DNA of 5,661 nt from an uncultured Lachnospiraceae bacterium (GTDB lineage: Bacteria > Bacillota > Clostridia > Lachnospirales > Lachnospiraceae): positions 1 through 5,661 of the forward strand of contig CANQCX010000128.1 in assembly GCA_947591115.1 (NCBI GenBank), in the 5' to 3' direction. Shown here in pieces: positions 1 through 5,389 of the stretch. Each line of letters starts with the position of its first letter. The stretch's first letter is position 1. The notes below the pieces were generated by a model, which made no database searches, was not told where the DNA came from, and saw only the letters and a list, made by a program, of their open reading frames with translations. The position numbers were made by a program, and so were the translations under genes.

Positions 1-1907
1 CCTTTAATCCACTCGCTTTTTTTAATATGCTCCGACATCCAGTCCGCTTTATGCGTCAGATTCTGCACCAGAACCTCCAACGGTACGCGAATCGTCCTTC
101 CGCTGACGGTATGGGCGCACCGGTTTAGGTATTCCTCCAAAATCGCATGTTTGTCTTCGACACTGTTGTAGAGCTTCGGATCATCGCTGAAAAGGATCTC
201 CATTTCCTCTAACAGCTCCGCTTCCGCAGCCGCTCCCGTTTCCTGCAGATTGCGCAGACATTCGGCAAGCTGCCGGAGGTTTCCTGCATACGCGCAGGTA
301 AAAGCGACGCTTTCTCCGTTTTTCTCCGCCATGTCCAGCGCGTCGTTCCAATCCGCTCCGCGCAGCCGGATGCTGTTATGCTCTCCCACCTCGTAAAAGG
401 CGCATAGATGCTCCAAAAGCAGATGCTCTAAAATCGTACCGTTGTATACGCTTCCGTCCGCCGTCTTTAGCTCCATGCCGCAGTCTTCGTCCCAAAGCTC
501 GTCTGTGCCGCCTCCTCGGTACGACTGTCCGTCTTTAAAATAAGAGGTCTTCTGCATCAGAATATCCGCATCTCCGGTCTGGTCTATGTAAAGCTTGGTC
601 GTCAGAAACGGCCATACGCCATGATCCATCCAGACGCGGCTGATCCCGTTACGGTCGGCAATGAATTCTCCCTGCCGGTGTCCGATGATGGTCGCATTGG
701 TTCCATCGATGCGCACGCCGCCGTAGTTATCCAGAATCATCCGGCGTACCCCGTTCGGATCCATCAGAAGCAGCGAAAGGCAGTCCTGCCACAGATCCCG
801 CCATCCTCTTCCGCCCCTGCCGTAATCATGATGCGGCAGAAACGAGCATCCGTAAAGCCGCCGGAGCATCGGCTGGAAGCTGATCCAGCGCAGAAAGGAG
901 TCAAACGGCAGGTTTCCGGTATCGTAGCGGACGTTGACCTTGTTCTGCCAGTATTCCTTTACCTTTTCCAGCTCCTGCCGAACCTTATCCGGCGTATCAT
1001 ATTGAAGAAGCAGCTGCTTTAAGTATGCTTCGGTGTTTTCTTTTTCCGTAATTCCAAGAAGGATGACATAATCCGCGCTTTGGGACGGCTGCAAGATCGT
1101 TTCCGAAAACCGGAGCGCGCCCATTGCTTCCTTTCCTGCTATTTGCGTTCCTGCCAAAACACCCGCCTCTTTTTGGTATACGGCTCTCGGATGGGTGTAG
1201 ATTCCGCCCTCGCCCAAAAACATTTCTACGGTCGGATAAAACGCTTCCGGTTTTTTCCCGTTTCCTGCGCCGACGACAAAATAAGTTTTGTGATTCCTGC
1301 GGTGTCCCTTTTCATCAAAAGACATCGTCGGCGTAACCGCAACGCCATACTCCTGCGTCCGGATCCGGTGCAGCATGGAGGTTACATTCCTGTGGTCGCG
1401 GATATTATCCGCGCTTCTCCCGTAAATCGGAATCGCTGCAACCGGAATCATGCTCTGCGGTTCGTCCGACAGGTTGCGGATGCGTACATGCATTACTTCC
1501 GCATTCTCATGAACCGGAACAAAAGAGGTAATCTCCGCCTCCAGACGATATTTTTTTGAGGTTCTTTTTAGCGTCTGCCACATCAGACCTGCCGTCAGCT
1601 CGCTCTCATCCTGCTGTTCGGTAAACTTCTCCAGCTCCGCTTCCGCCGACGCGCCGGCTGCCGACCAGCAGCCTTTTTTGGTTATGCACCAGAAATTTCT
1701 GGTGGAACGGTTGTTATGCAGATTTTCCGAGCTTACCGGTTCTAACAGGAACGATTCCTGATCGATTTTACTGTCTCCGCCCAGATTCGGTGTTACGGAG
1801 CTTTTCAGTCCGGCTTCGCCTGCGATCGGAAAATACAGATAGCTGTAATTTTCCGGCTCCCGAACCAAAAACGTTCCGTCCTGATCGATGAAGCTTATTT
1901 TTTCCAT
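1..1907 (-). CDS. GH94-family glucoside phosphorylase, 3' end cut off by window edge
   Basis: The frame is open for 635 codons from the ATG at 1905-1907 to the left edge, so the C-terminus is missing. GH94 enzymes split a beta-glucoside with inorganic phosphate to give alpha-glucose 1-phosphate and a shortened sugar, saving one ATP. Family marks seen: an N-terminal beta-rich domain with YGRSADNIRDHR; WRDLWQD at residues 369-375, a typical GH94 signature; HRQGEFIADRNG, then a WMDHGVWPF stretch followed by YIDQTGD; and GADWNDALD with Asp519 and Asp522, the region holding the general-acid aspartate in GH94. That depth matches phosphorylases of roughly 800-900 residues. The start is fixed by a strong Shine-Dalgarno site five bases upstream. 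No signal peptide is seen, so it should be cytoplasmic. The N-terminus does not look like classical cellobiose phosphorylase as I know it. The GH16 neighbour favours laminaribiose or beta-1,3-oligoglucan phosphorylase, but beta-1,2-oligoglucan phosphorylase or another acceptor is possible. Family is confident, substrate is not. Confidence 0.9.
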   Translation of the reverse strand, partial: MEKISFIDQDGTFLVREPENYSYLYFPIAGEAGLKSSVTPNLGGDSKIDQESFLLEPVSSENLHNNRSTRNFWCITKKGCWSAAGASAEAELEKFTEQQDESELTAGLMWQTLKRTSKKYRLEAEITSFVPVHENAEVMHVRIRNLSDEPQSMIPVAAIPIYGRSADNIRDHRNVTSMLHRIRTQEYGVAVTPTMSFDEKGHRRNHKTYFVVGAGNGKKPEAFYPTVEMFLGEGGIYTHPRAVYQKEAGVLAGTQIAGKEAMGALRFSETILQPSQSADYVILLGITEKENTEAYLKQLLLQYDTPDKVRQELEKVKEYWQNKVNVRYDTGNLPFDSFLRWISFQPMLRRLYGCSFLPHHDYGRGGRGWRDLWQDCLSLLLMDPNGVRRMILDNYGGVRIDGTNATIIGHRQGEFIADRNGISRVWMDHGVWPFLTTKLYIDQTGDADILMQKTSYFKDGQSYRGGGTDELWDEDCGMELKTADGSVYNGTILEHLLLEHLCAFYEVGEHNSIRLRGADWNDALDMAEKNGESVAFTCAYAGNLRQLAECLRNLQETGAAAEAELLEEMEILFSDDPKLYNSVEDKHAILEEYLNRCAHTVSGRTIRVPLEVLVQNLTHKADWMSEHIKKSEWIK

Positions 1908-1912
1908 AAGTT

Positions 1913-1922
1913 CTCCCCTCCC
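1913..1922 (-). promoter_or_regulatory. Ribosome binding site of the GH94 gene
   Basis: The purine run GGGAGGGGAG lies five bases before the ATG at 1905-1907. It decides the start: translation from here gives an N-terminus beginning MEKISFIDQDG, and I saw no competing in-frame start with a comparable site. Confidence 0.8.
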
Positions 1923-1936
1923 ATTGTCCGTTTGAT

Positions 1937-1983
1937 TCGGTTTCATGCTACTAAACCTGCCAAAAAAATTAAATCAGATTCAT
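1937..1983 (-). promoter_or_regulatory. Two copies of a motif shared with the GH16 upstream region
   Basis: On the minus strand ATGAATCTGA lies at 1974-1983 and the related ATGAAACCGA (8 of 10 identical) at 1937-1946, with starts 37 bases apart. The first copy is identical to a 10-mer at 2951-2960 upstream of the GH16 gene. The flank of the second copy (TTTAGTAGC) also resembles the flank of the GH16 copy (TTTAACAGC). These could be binding sites for a common regulator of the two glucan genes. No such regulator is encoded in the window, so this is inference from sequence repetition only. Confidence 0.35.
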
Positions 1984-1998
1984 TACATAAATGTTAGT

Positions 1999-2027
1999 TT
2001 TATGACGTGACAGAAAAAAGAATGCAA
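1999..2027 (-). promoter_or_regulatory. Weak candidate promoter of the GH94 gene
   Basis: The upstream GH16 gene ends in a strong terminator, so the GH94 gene needs its own promoter. The best pair I can find is TTGCAT (2022-2027), 17 bases, then CATAAA (1999-2004). Each half is a poor match to consensus, and the -35 overlaps the T-tract of the terminator. A near-palindrome, TTACATAAATGTTA (1983-1996, 5 of 6 pairs match), would lie at the expected transcription start, where a repressor could act. Treat as tentative; no convincing promoter is visible elsewhere in 1908-2025. Confidence 0.25.
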
Positions 2028-2057
2028 AAAATGGTATGCAGCCTGCGCCGCATACCA
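2026..2057 (-). terminator. Intrinsic terminator after the GH16 gene
   Basis: On the minus strand TGGTATGC (2050-2057) pairs perfectly with GCATACCA (2032-2039). Three further pairs can form inside (GGC with GCT, one wobble), closing a GCAG tetraloop. A run of six T (2026-2031) follows, overlapping the base of the stem. It lies about 30 bases beyond the GH16 stop codon. The plus-strand side lacks a T-tract, so it works in the minus direction only. It separates GH16 transcription from the GH94 gene. Confidence 0.9.
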
Positions 2058-2085
2058 CATAAAAGGAGAATAGGAGTAAAAAGAA

Positions 2086-2856
2086 CTATGATTTTTCTTT
2101 CTGATAAACTCTCACGTAATCAATCTCATAATCGGAGCTTTCAAATGCCTCGTCATCGGGATAGCCAACCCATGTTCCGCCGACCGCCAGATTTAAGATC
2201 ACATGAAACGGCTGGTTGAACGGCGTCGGGTACGCTCTTTTTTTCTGCCCCTGCACTGCGGAGTACCAGTCGCCCGTACGGTAGAATTCTATGCCGTCTA
2301 CATACCAGATAAGCTGCTCCGGCAGCCATTCCAGCGCAAACTCATGGAAATCCGCTCCAAAATCGGCTCCGCCTGCAATCCGGTAGCTCCCCTGATTCTG
2401 CTTGTGCGGATTCCCGTAATGAATGGTTCCGTACGTCGCAGCCGTATCGCTTCCGAGTACCTCCATAATATCAATTTCGCCGCAGCTTGGCCATGGGCCG
2501 TACTTCATTTCGTCCGTCGGCATCATCCAGAAAGCCGGAAGATATCCTTTTCCGACCGGAACCTTTGCCCTTGCAACAAAAAGACCGTATAAAAAATCAT
2601 GTTTGTTCTGCGTCGTTATCCTGCCGGAGGTATACGAATAGGTTCCGTCCGCATTTTTAATCTGAATCGGATGAAGCACCAGCTTCCCGTCTCGAAGCAA
2701 AATATTTTCTTTGGAATCCACGTACTCCTGAAGCTCTTCATTAACCCATCCCGGCTCATGAAGCTCTACATTCCAGTCCTCTCTGTTTAAATCCGTTCCC
2801 TGAAAATCATCCTGCCATTTTAATACGTAACCGTCCCGTAAAATCTTCTTTTTCAC
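2086..2856 (-). CDS. GH16 family endo-beta-1,3-glucanase (laminarinase type), cytoplasmic
   Basis: The GTG-started product is 256 residues, essentially one GH16 jelly-roll domain. The catalytic signature GEIDIMEVLG is at residues 126-135, with Glu127 the likely nucleophile, Asp129 the helper and Glu132 the acid/base. The ExDxxE spacing with one extra residue is the laminarinase form. Further marks are HYG at 146-148, HEFALEW at 171-177, FNQPFHVILNLAVGG at 213-227 and DYVRVYQ at 246-252. It should cut internal beta-1,3 bonds in glucans such as laminarin, or beta-1,3/1,4-glucans. There is no signal peptide, membrane segment or binding module, which is unusual for this mostly secreted group and implies imported oligosaccharides as substrate. 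An in-frame ATG at 2944-2946 exists, but it lacks a ribosome binding site and lies upstream of the predicted -10. The GTG is preceded by AGGGA ten bases upstream, so 2856 is preferred, though not certain. It pairs functionally with the downstream GH94 phosphorylase. Confidence 0.92.
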   Translation of the reverse strand: MKKKILRDGYVLKWQDDFQGTDLNREDWNVELHEPGWVNEELQEYVDSKENILLRDGKLVLHPIQIKNADGTYSYTSGRITTQNKHDFLYGLFVARAKVPVGKGYLPAFWMMPTDEMKYGPWPSCGEIDIMEVLGSDTAATYGTIHYGNPHKQNQGSYRIAGGADFGADFHEFALEWLPEQLIWYVDGIEFYRTGDWYSAVQGQKKRAYPTPFNQPFHVILNLAVGGTWVGYPDDEAFESSDYEIDYVRVYQKEKS

Positions 2857-2901
2857 GCCTCCGCCATCCCTTCGTTTGTTTTTTACGGAATTTCTGATGA
2901 C

Positions 2902-2933
2902 ATTATAAGATTTCCGGCGGCAGCCATATACAA
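2902..2933 (-). promoter_or_regulatory. Candidate promoter of the GH16 gene
   Basis: A perfect -10 box, TATAAT, is read on the minus strand at 2902-2907, about 45 bases before the GTG start. The -35 is poor: TTGTAT at 2928-2933 needs a 20-base spacer, while the 17-base position (2925-2930) holds only TATATG. A good -10 with a weak -35 fits an activator-dependent promoter, and the shared ATGAATCTGA motif lies about 18-20 bases further upstream (2951-2960). The -10 placement also argues that the upstream in-frame ATG at 2946 is not used. Confidence 0.5.
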
Positions 2934-2950
2934 AAAATACATACAAAATG

Positions 2951-2960
2951 TCAGATTCAT
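2951..2960 (-). promoter_or_regulatory. Shared motif ATGAATCTGA upstream of the GH16 promoter
   Basis: This 10-mer is identical to the one at 1974-1983 upstream of the GH94 gene. The extended minus-strand context TTTAACAGCATGAA also matches 12 of 14 positions with TTTAGTAGCATGAA at 1942-1955. It lies just upstream of the weak -35, the usual place for an activator site. Function is inferred. Confidence 0.35.
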
Positions 2961-2986
2961 GCTGTTAAAATTCCAAAAATTTCCGG

Positions 2987-3280
2987 CTAAAACAACGAAA
3001 CCAAAAAAACCGCGATGCAGGCTCCTGCCGCCACCGTAACCAGACTCCGCCGGCAATACGCCAGAACCACCGCCACCGCTACGCCGGCACACGCGCTGAC
3101 AAAGCTGTCCGTTGCATAAAAAACAGCCGGAACGGTCATCGCCGTCAGACAGGCGTACGGCACGTAATATAAAAAGGAGCGGAGCCATATGTTTTTGATT
3201 TTTTTCTGAAATACGGTCAGCGGAATCATCCGGATCAAATAGGTTACGACCGCCATTGACAAAATCGATAGATATATCAT
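2987..3280 (-). CDS. azlD: AzlD family small subunit of branched-chain amino-acid exporter
   Basis: The product is 97 residues, hydrophobic almost throughout, with about three to four membrane segments, and the length is normal for AzlD. The N-terminal MAVVTYLIRMIPLTVF and the central YYVPYACLTAMTVPAVF are typical of the family, in which AzlD partners AzlC to export branched-chain and related amino acids. The ATG sits one base beyond the azlC stop (3282-3284), so the two genes are co-transcribed and probably translationally coupled; the upstream GGGGA site is nine bases from the ATG. The stop is TAG at 2987-2989. No convincing hairpin terminator follows before the GH16 promoter, so some read-through into the GH16 gene is possible. 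Confidence 0.9.
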   Translation of the reverse strand: MIYLSILSMAVVTYLIRMIPLTVFQKKIKNIWLRSFLYYVPYACLTAMTVPAVFYATDSFVSACAGVAVAVVLAYCRRSLVTVAAGACIAVFLVSLF

Positions 3281-3281
3281 G

Positions 3282-4019
3282 CTAATTTTCCCCGCTTTCC
3301 GCTTCTTCCCTGACCGGAAAGAGTACAGCTCCGATCAGCGATGCCGCTGTCGTACAGATAATAATGGAAATTCCGGCGGAAATTCCCGAAAAAACCGGCA
3401 CATAATAGAGTACGCAGCGAAAGACCGCCGCCAGAACCGCTACGATCAAAACCGGACGGAGACGGACTGCTGCGGGTACGACCACCGCGATAAACATCCC
3501 GTACAATGCGACGCTTAATGCGCTGCTGACGGCCGGCGGCAGCAGTTGTCCGGCGGCTCCTCCCAAAACGGTTCCGCCCGTCCATCCCAGCACCGGCAGA
3601 ATTTCCAGTCCGAGCAGATAAGGAAACGTCAGGCTTTTTGCATGGCTCATTGCCACAGCAAAAATTTCATCCGTATTGGCAAAAGCAATGACAAAACGCT
3701 GCCAGAGCGTGACTTTCTCCGAGAGCTTCTGGGAAAGCGAGAGGCTCATCAGCGCATAGCGCAGATTGATGATCAACTGCGTCAGCATCAGTTCCAAAAT
3801 GGTTCCGCCCGCCGCAATGACCTGAATTCCGGCAAACTGTCCGGCGCTGGTCACATTGGTCAGGCTCATAAACGCCCCCTGAAACACCGTAAATCCCGAA
3901 GCAGCCGCCAGAATCCCGACGCTGAAGCTGACCGAAAGATAGCCGAGGGCAATCGGCGCGCCATCCTTTAATCCGCCGATCAACTCCTTTTTTCTTTCTT
4001 CCTTTTCCCTGTTCTTCAT
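3282..4019 (-). CDS. azlC: AzlC family large subunit of branched-chain amino-acid exporter
   Basis: The product is 245 residues from the chosen start, a usual AzlC length. A short charged N-terminus precedes several membrane helices. Family features are the segment from GAPIALGYLSVSFSVG (residues 20-35), MSLTNVTSAGQFAG (51-64), the loop NLRYALMSLSLS (85-96) and the NTDE stretch (115-118). AzlC with AzlD exports branched-chain amino acids; the founding Bacillus locus was found through 4-azaleucine resistance. The frame stays open 15 codons further to an ATG at 4062-4064, but that lies inside a stable hairpin and has no ribosome binding site. The ATG at 4017-4019 has GGAGG seven bases upstream (4027-4031) and is chosen. 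It overlaps azlD by operon logic and follows yqeG by about 87 bases containing a hairpin. Confidence 0.93.
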   Translation of the reverse strand: MKNREKEERKKELIGGLKDGAPIALGYLSVSFSVGILAAASGFTVFQGAFMSLTNVTSAGQFAGIQVIAAGGTILELMLTQLIINLRYALMSLSLSQKLSEKVTLWQRFVIAFANTDEIFAVAMSHAKSLTFPYLLGLEILPVLGWTGGTVLGGAAGQLLPPAVSSALSVALYGMFIAVVVPAAVRLRPVLIVAVLAAVFRCVLYYVPVFSGISAGISIIICTTAASLIGAVLFPVREEAESGEN

Positions 4020-4078
4020 CCCGTTTCCTCCATGAAAATAAACAGTCCATTGGAAGAGCTCCAAACGGACTGCTGCAT
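4016..4078 (-). CDS. Possible 20-codon leader peptide ahead of azlC
   Basis: An ATG at 4076-4078 opens a 20-codon frame (starting MQQSVWSSS, ending MEETG). Its TGA (4016-4018) overlaps the azlC ATG as ATGA, the classic coupling arrangement. AGAGG lies nine bases upstream, an acceptable but not strong site. The frame spans the whole hairpin at 4043-4072, so ribosomes translating it would melt that structure. It is not rich in Leu, Ile or Val codons (one of each), which weakens a simple amino-acid attenuation model. Several frames are open here by chance, so this is speculative. Confidence 0.2.
   Translation of the reverse strand: MQQSVWSSSNGLFIFMEETG
4035..4072 (-). terminator. Hairpin with U-rich tail in the azlC leader (terminator or attenuator)
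   Basis: On the minus strand CAGTCC (4067-4072) pairs with GGACTG (4043-4048). The stem continues as GTT with AAT, then GGA with TCC around a short loop, with one bulged T, for about 12 pairs in all. The tail TTTATTTT (4035-4042) follows at once, and the azlC GGAGG starts only four bases later. No promoter fits between the hairpin and azlC, so any transcript reaching azlC must pass through it. It is therefore either a leaky terminator behind yqeG or an attenuator controlling azlCD. Confidence 0.55.
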
Positions 4079-4106
4079 AGAAACAAACCTCTATTTATCC
4101 TTCCTG

Positions 4107-4646
4107 TTATCCCGCCTGCTTGGCGGAAGATTCATAACCTGTGCCATGCCGCCGGATATGGCGTTTATAAAAAAACAATACGATGGCTTCCAGATAGCGT
4201 TTGAGAACGATCTGGATTTCCTCCTTCGGATGAATCGGTTTTACCAGAATCGTCCGGATCCCAGCCAGATTTGCTCCCGCTACATCCGTAAAGATCTGAT
4301 CTCCGACAAACAGCGTATTTCCCGCATGGGTTCCCATCTTCTCCATTGCCCTGCGGTAACCGGAGGGTTTCGGCTTTCCCGCCTTATAGATATAATCCGC
4401 CCCGACCGAATCGTGAAACATTTTTACCCGCGGTTCTTTATTGTTGGACAAAAGCAGACAGGAATATCCCAGCTCCTTTAAATGCGAAAACAAAAGAATC
4501 GCCCGCTCGTCGGCAGGCGCTCCATGCGGTACCAGAGTATTATCGATATCAAAGATAATACCCCGATAACCCTGTTGATATAATTTGTCAAAATCAATCG
4601 CATATGTAGAATCCAGATATTCTCCCGGATATAAAAAATTACGCAT
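4107..4646 (-). CDS. yqeG: YqeG family HAD phosphatase (subfamily IIIA)
   Basis: The product is 179 residues, close to the roughly 170 of the Bacillus YqeG family. HAD motif I is FDIDNTL (32-38), with nucleophile Asp33, Asp35 and Thr37. Motif II is LLLSNN (64-69), with Ser67. The lysine of motif III lies in YKAGKPKP (87-94). Motif IV is GDQIFTD (115-121), with Asp116 and Asp121. There is no large cap domain, as expected for the group. The natural substrate of YqeG proteins is not settled to my knowledge. The N-terminal MRNFLYPGEY aligns with the family's start. An ATG six codons upstream (4662-4664), three bases after the preceding gene's stop, is possible by coupling, but AAAAGGA seven bases before 4646 favours the shorter form. 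The C-terminus is basic. It lies in the nrdR-led run of genes. Confidence 0.9.
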   Translation of the reverse strand: MRNFLYPGEYLDSTYAIDFDKLYQQGYRGIIFDIDNTLVPHGAPADERAILLFSHLKELGYSCLLLSNNKEPRVKMFHDSVGADYIYKAGKPKPSGYRRAMEKMGTHAGNTLFVGDQIFTDVAGANLAGIRTILVKPIHPKEEIQIVLKRYLEAIVLFFYKRHIRRHGTGYESSAKQAG

Positions 4647-4667
4647 CCATCCATCCTTTTGCATGGC

Positions 4668-4820
4668 TTATAACGCAAAATTCTCCATCGGACGCAGCTC
4701 CTGCTCCTCCGAAAATCTGTTTTTTACGGTAAACCACGCATCGTCCCCCACGAAATACTGATACTGCTGCAGCTCCTGATCCTGTTCCAGCTCCTGAATG
4801 ACTTTTATCACTTCTATCAT
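4668..4820 (-). CDS. Small hypothetical protein, 50 residues
   Basis: I do not recognise this gene. The ATG (4818-4820) has AGGAG six bases upstream (4827-4831), and the frame runs 50 codons to TAA at 4668-4670, filling the nrdR-yqeG gap neatly. It starts 23 bases after nrdR ends and stops 21 bases before the yqeG start, so it fits the operon. The protein is acidic (11 Asp/Glu against 4 Lys/Arg) and rich in Gln. Residues 1-22 look helical, with the repeated QEL unit at 9-11, 15-17 and 40-42, each encoded by the same 9-mer CAGGAGCTG. A mid segment, FVGDDAWFTVKNRFS (23-37), has the aromatic, ordered look of a small folded domain. It has no Cys, signal peptide or membrane helix. Spacing, ribosome binding site and codon pattern support a real gene; function is unknown. 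Confidence 0.72.
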   Translation of the reverse strand: MIEVIKVIQELEQDQELQQYQYFVGDDAWFTVKNRFSEEQELRPMENFAL

Positions 4821-4843
4821 AGCATTCTCCTAATCCAGCGCCT

Positions 4844-5293
4844 TTATACCAGCATCTTTTTTAATTCATTCATGAAAGTATTGACGTCCTTAAATTCCCG
4901 ATACACCGATGCAAAACGCACGTAGGCAACCGGATCAAGATCCTTCATCTTATCCATCAAGATCTCTCCGATGACAGAGCTGGCGATCTCTTTTTCCTCT
5001 CGGTTAAAGATTTCCGTCTCTACATCATCCACCAGTCTGGTAATCTGATCTGCAGAAATCGGCCGCTTATGACATGCGCGCAAAACGCCCGCTTCGATCT
5101 TCGAACGGTCATACTGCTCACGATTATTGTCTTTTTTTACAATGATCAGCGGAATCGTCTCTACCTTTTCATAAGTTGTAAAACGCTTCCCGCAGTCGTC
5201 GCACAGTCTGCGGCGGCGTATGGAATTGTTATCGTCCGCCGGACGCGAATCAATGACTCTGGTATTCTCACTGCTGCAAAATGGACACTTCAT
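4844..5293 (-). CDS. nrdR: Transcriptional repressor NrdR
   Basis: The product is 149 residues, full length for NrdR. The N-terminal zinc ribbon has Cys3/Cys6 and Cys31/Cys34. A basic stretch, RRRR (26-29), follows Ser-Ile and belongs to the DNA-binding part. An ATP-cone domain spans about 47-137, with the near-invariant VAYVRFASVYR at 122-132. NrdR senses ATP/dATP and represses ribonucleotide reductase genes by binding NrdR boxes; no nrd genes or recognisable NrdR box lie in this window. The ATG has GGAGG six bases upstream (5300-5304) and a near-consensus promoter in the gap behind ylmC. It leads the run 50-residue gene, yqeG, azlC, azlD on the same strand with short gaps. Confidence 0.98.
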   Translation of the reverse strand: MKCPFCSSENTRVIDSRPADDNNSIRRRRLCDDCGKRFTTYEKVETIPLIIVKKDNNREQYDRSKIEAGVLRACHKRPISADQITRLVDDVETEIFNREEKEIASSVIGEILMDKMKDLDPVAYVRFASVYREFKDVNTFMNELKKMLV

Positions 5294-5339
5294 CGTCTAC
5301 CTCCATGTACCCCTCTGAAATGCAATCCAAGTTATTTTC

Positions 5340-5368
5340 AGTATAGCTGTCCTGTTTTTTCTTGTCAA
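5340..5368 (-). promoter_or_regulatory. SigA-type promoter of nrdR
   Basis: On the minus strand a perfect -35, TTGACA (5363-5368), is followed by exactly 17 bases and TATACT (5340-5345), one mismatch from the -10 consensus. Transcription should begin near 5333, leaving a leader of about 40 bases before the nrdR ATG. This vegetative-type promoter suggests that nrdR and the genes after it can be expressed independently of the sporulation-associated gene upstream. Confidence 0.85.
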
Positions 5369-5389
5369 CCCAATGAGCTGTGGGAAAAA

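Noticed and set aside
621..1559. Plus-strand open frames of 133 and 159 codons
   Set aside because: They lie antisense to the GH94 gene, show no family resemblance or ribosome binding sites, and are Arg/Pro-rich as expected for antisense shadows.
1945..1963. Sigma-54-like element TTGGCA...GC upstream of the GH94 gene
   Set aside because: The GG-to-GC spacing is one base too long for the strict -24/-12 rule and the -12 half is a poor match; no enhancer-binding protein gene is nearby.
2970..2987. CCGGAAATTTTTGG after azlD as a terminator
   Set aside because: Pairing would need two wobbles and leaves no loop; not a workable hairpin.
4020..4064. Longer azlC start at the ATG 4062-4064
   Set aside because: The start is buried in the hairpin, has no ribosome binding site, and adds residues absent from the family; 4019 has GGAGG at ideal spacing.
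3667..4086. Minus-strand frame of 139 codons overlapping azlC
   Set aside because: It is in another frame of the azlC gene and lacks hydrophobic or family features; the azlC frame explains the region.
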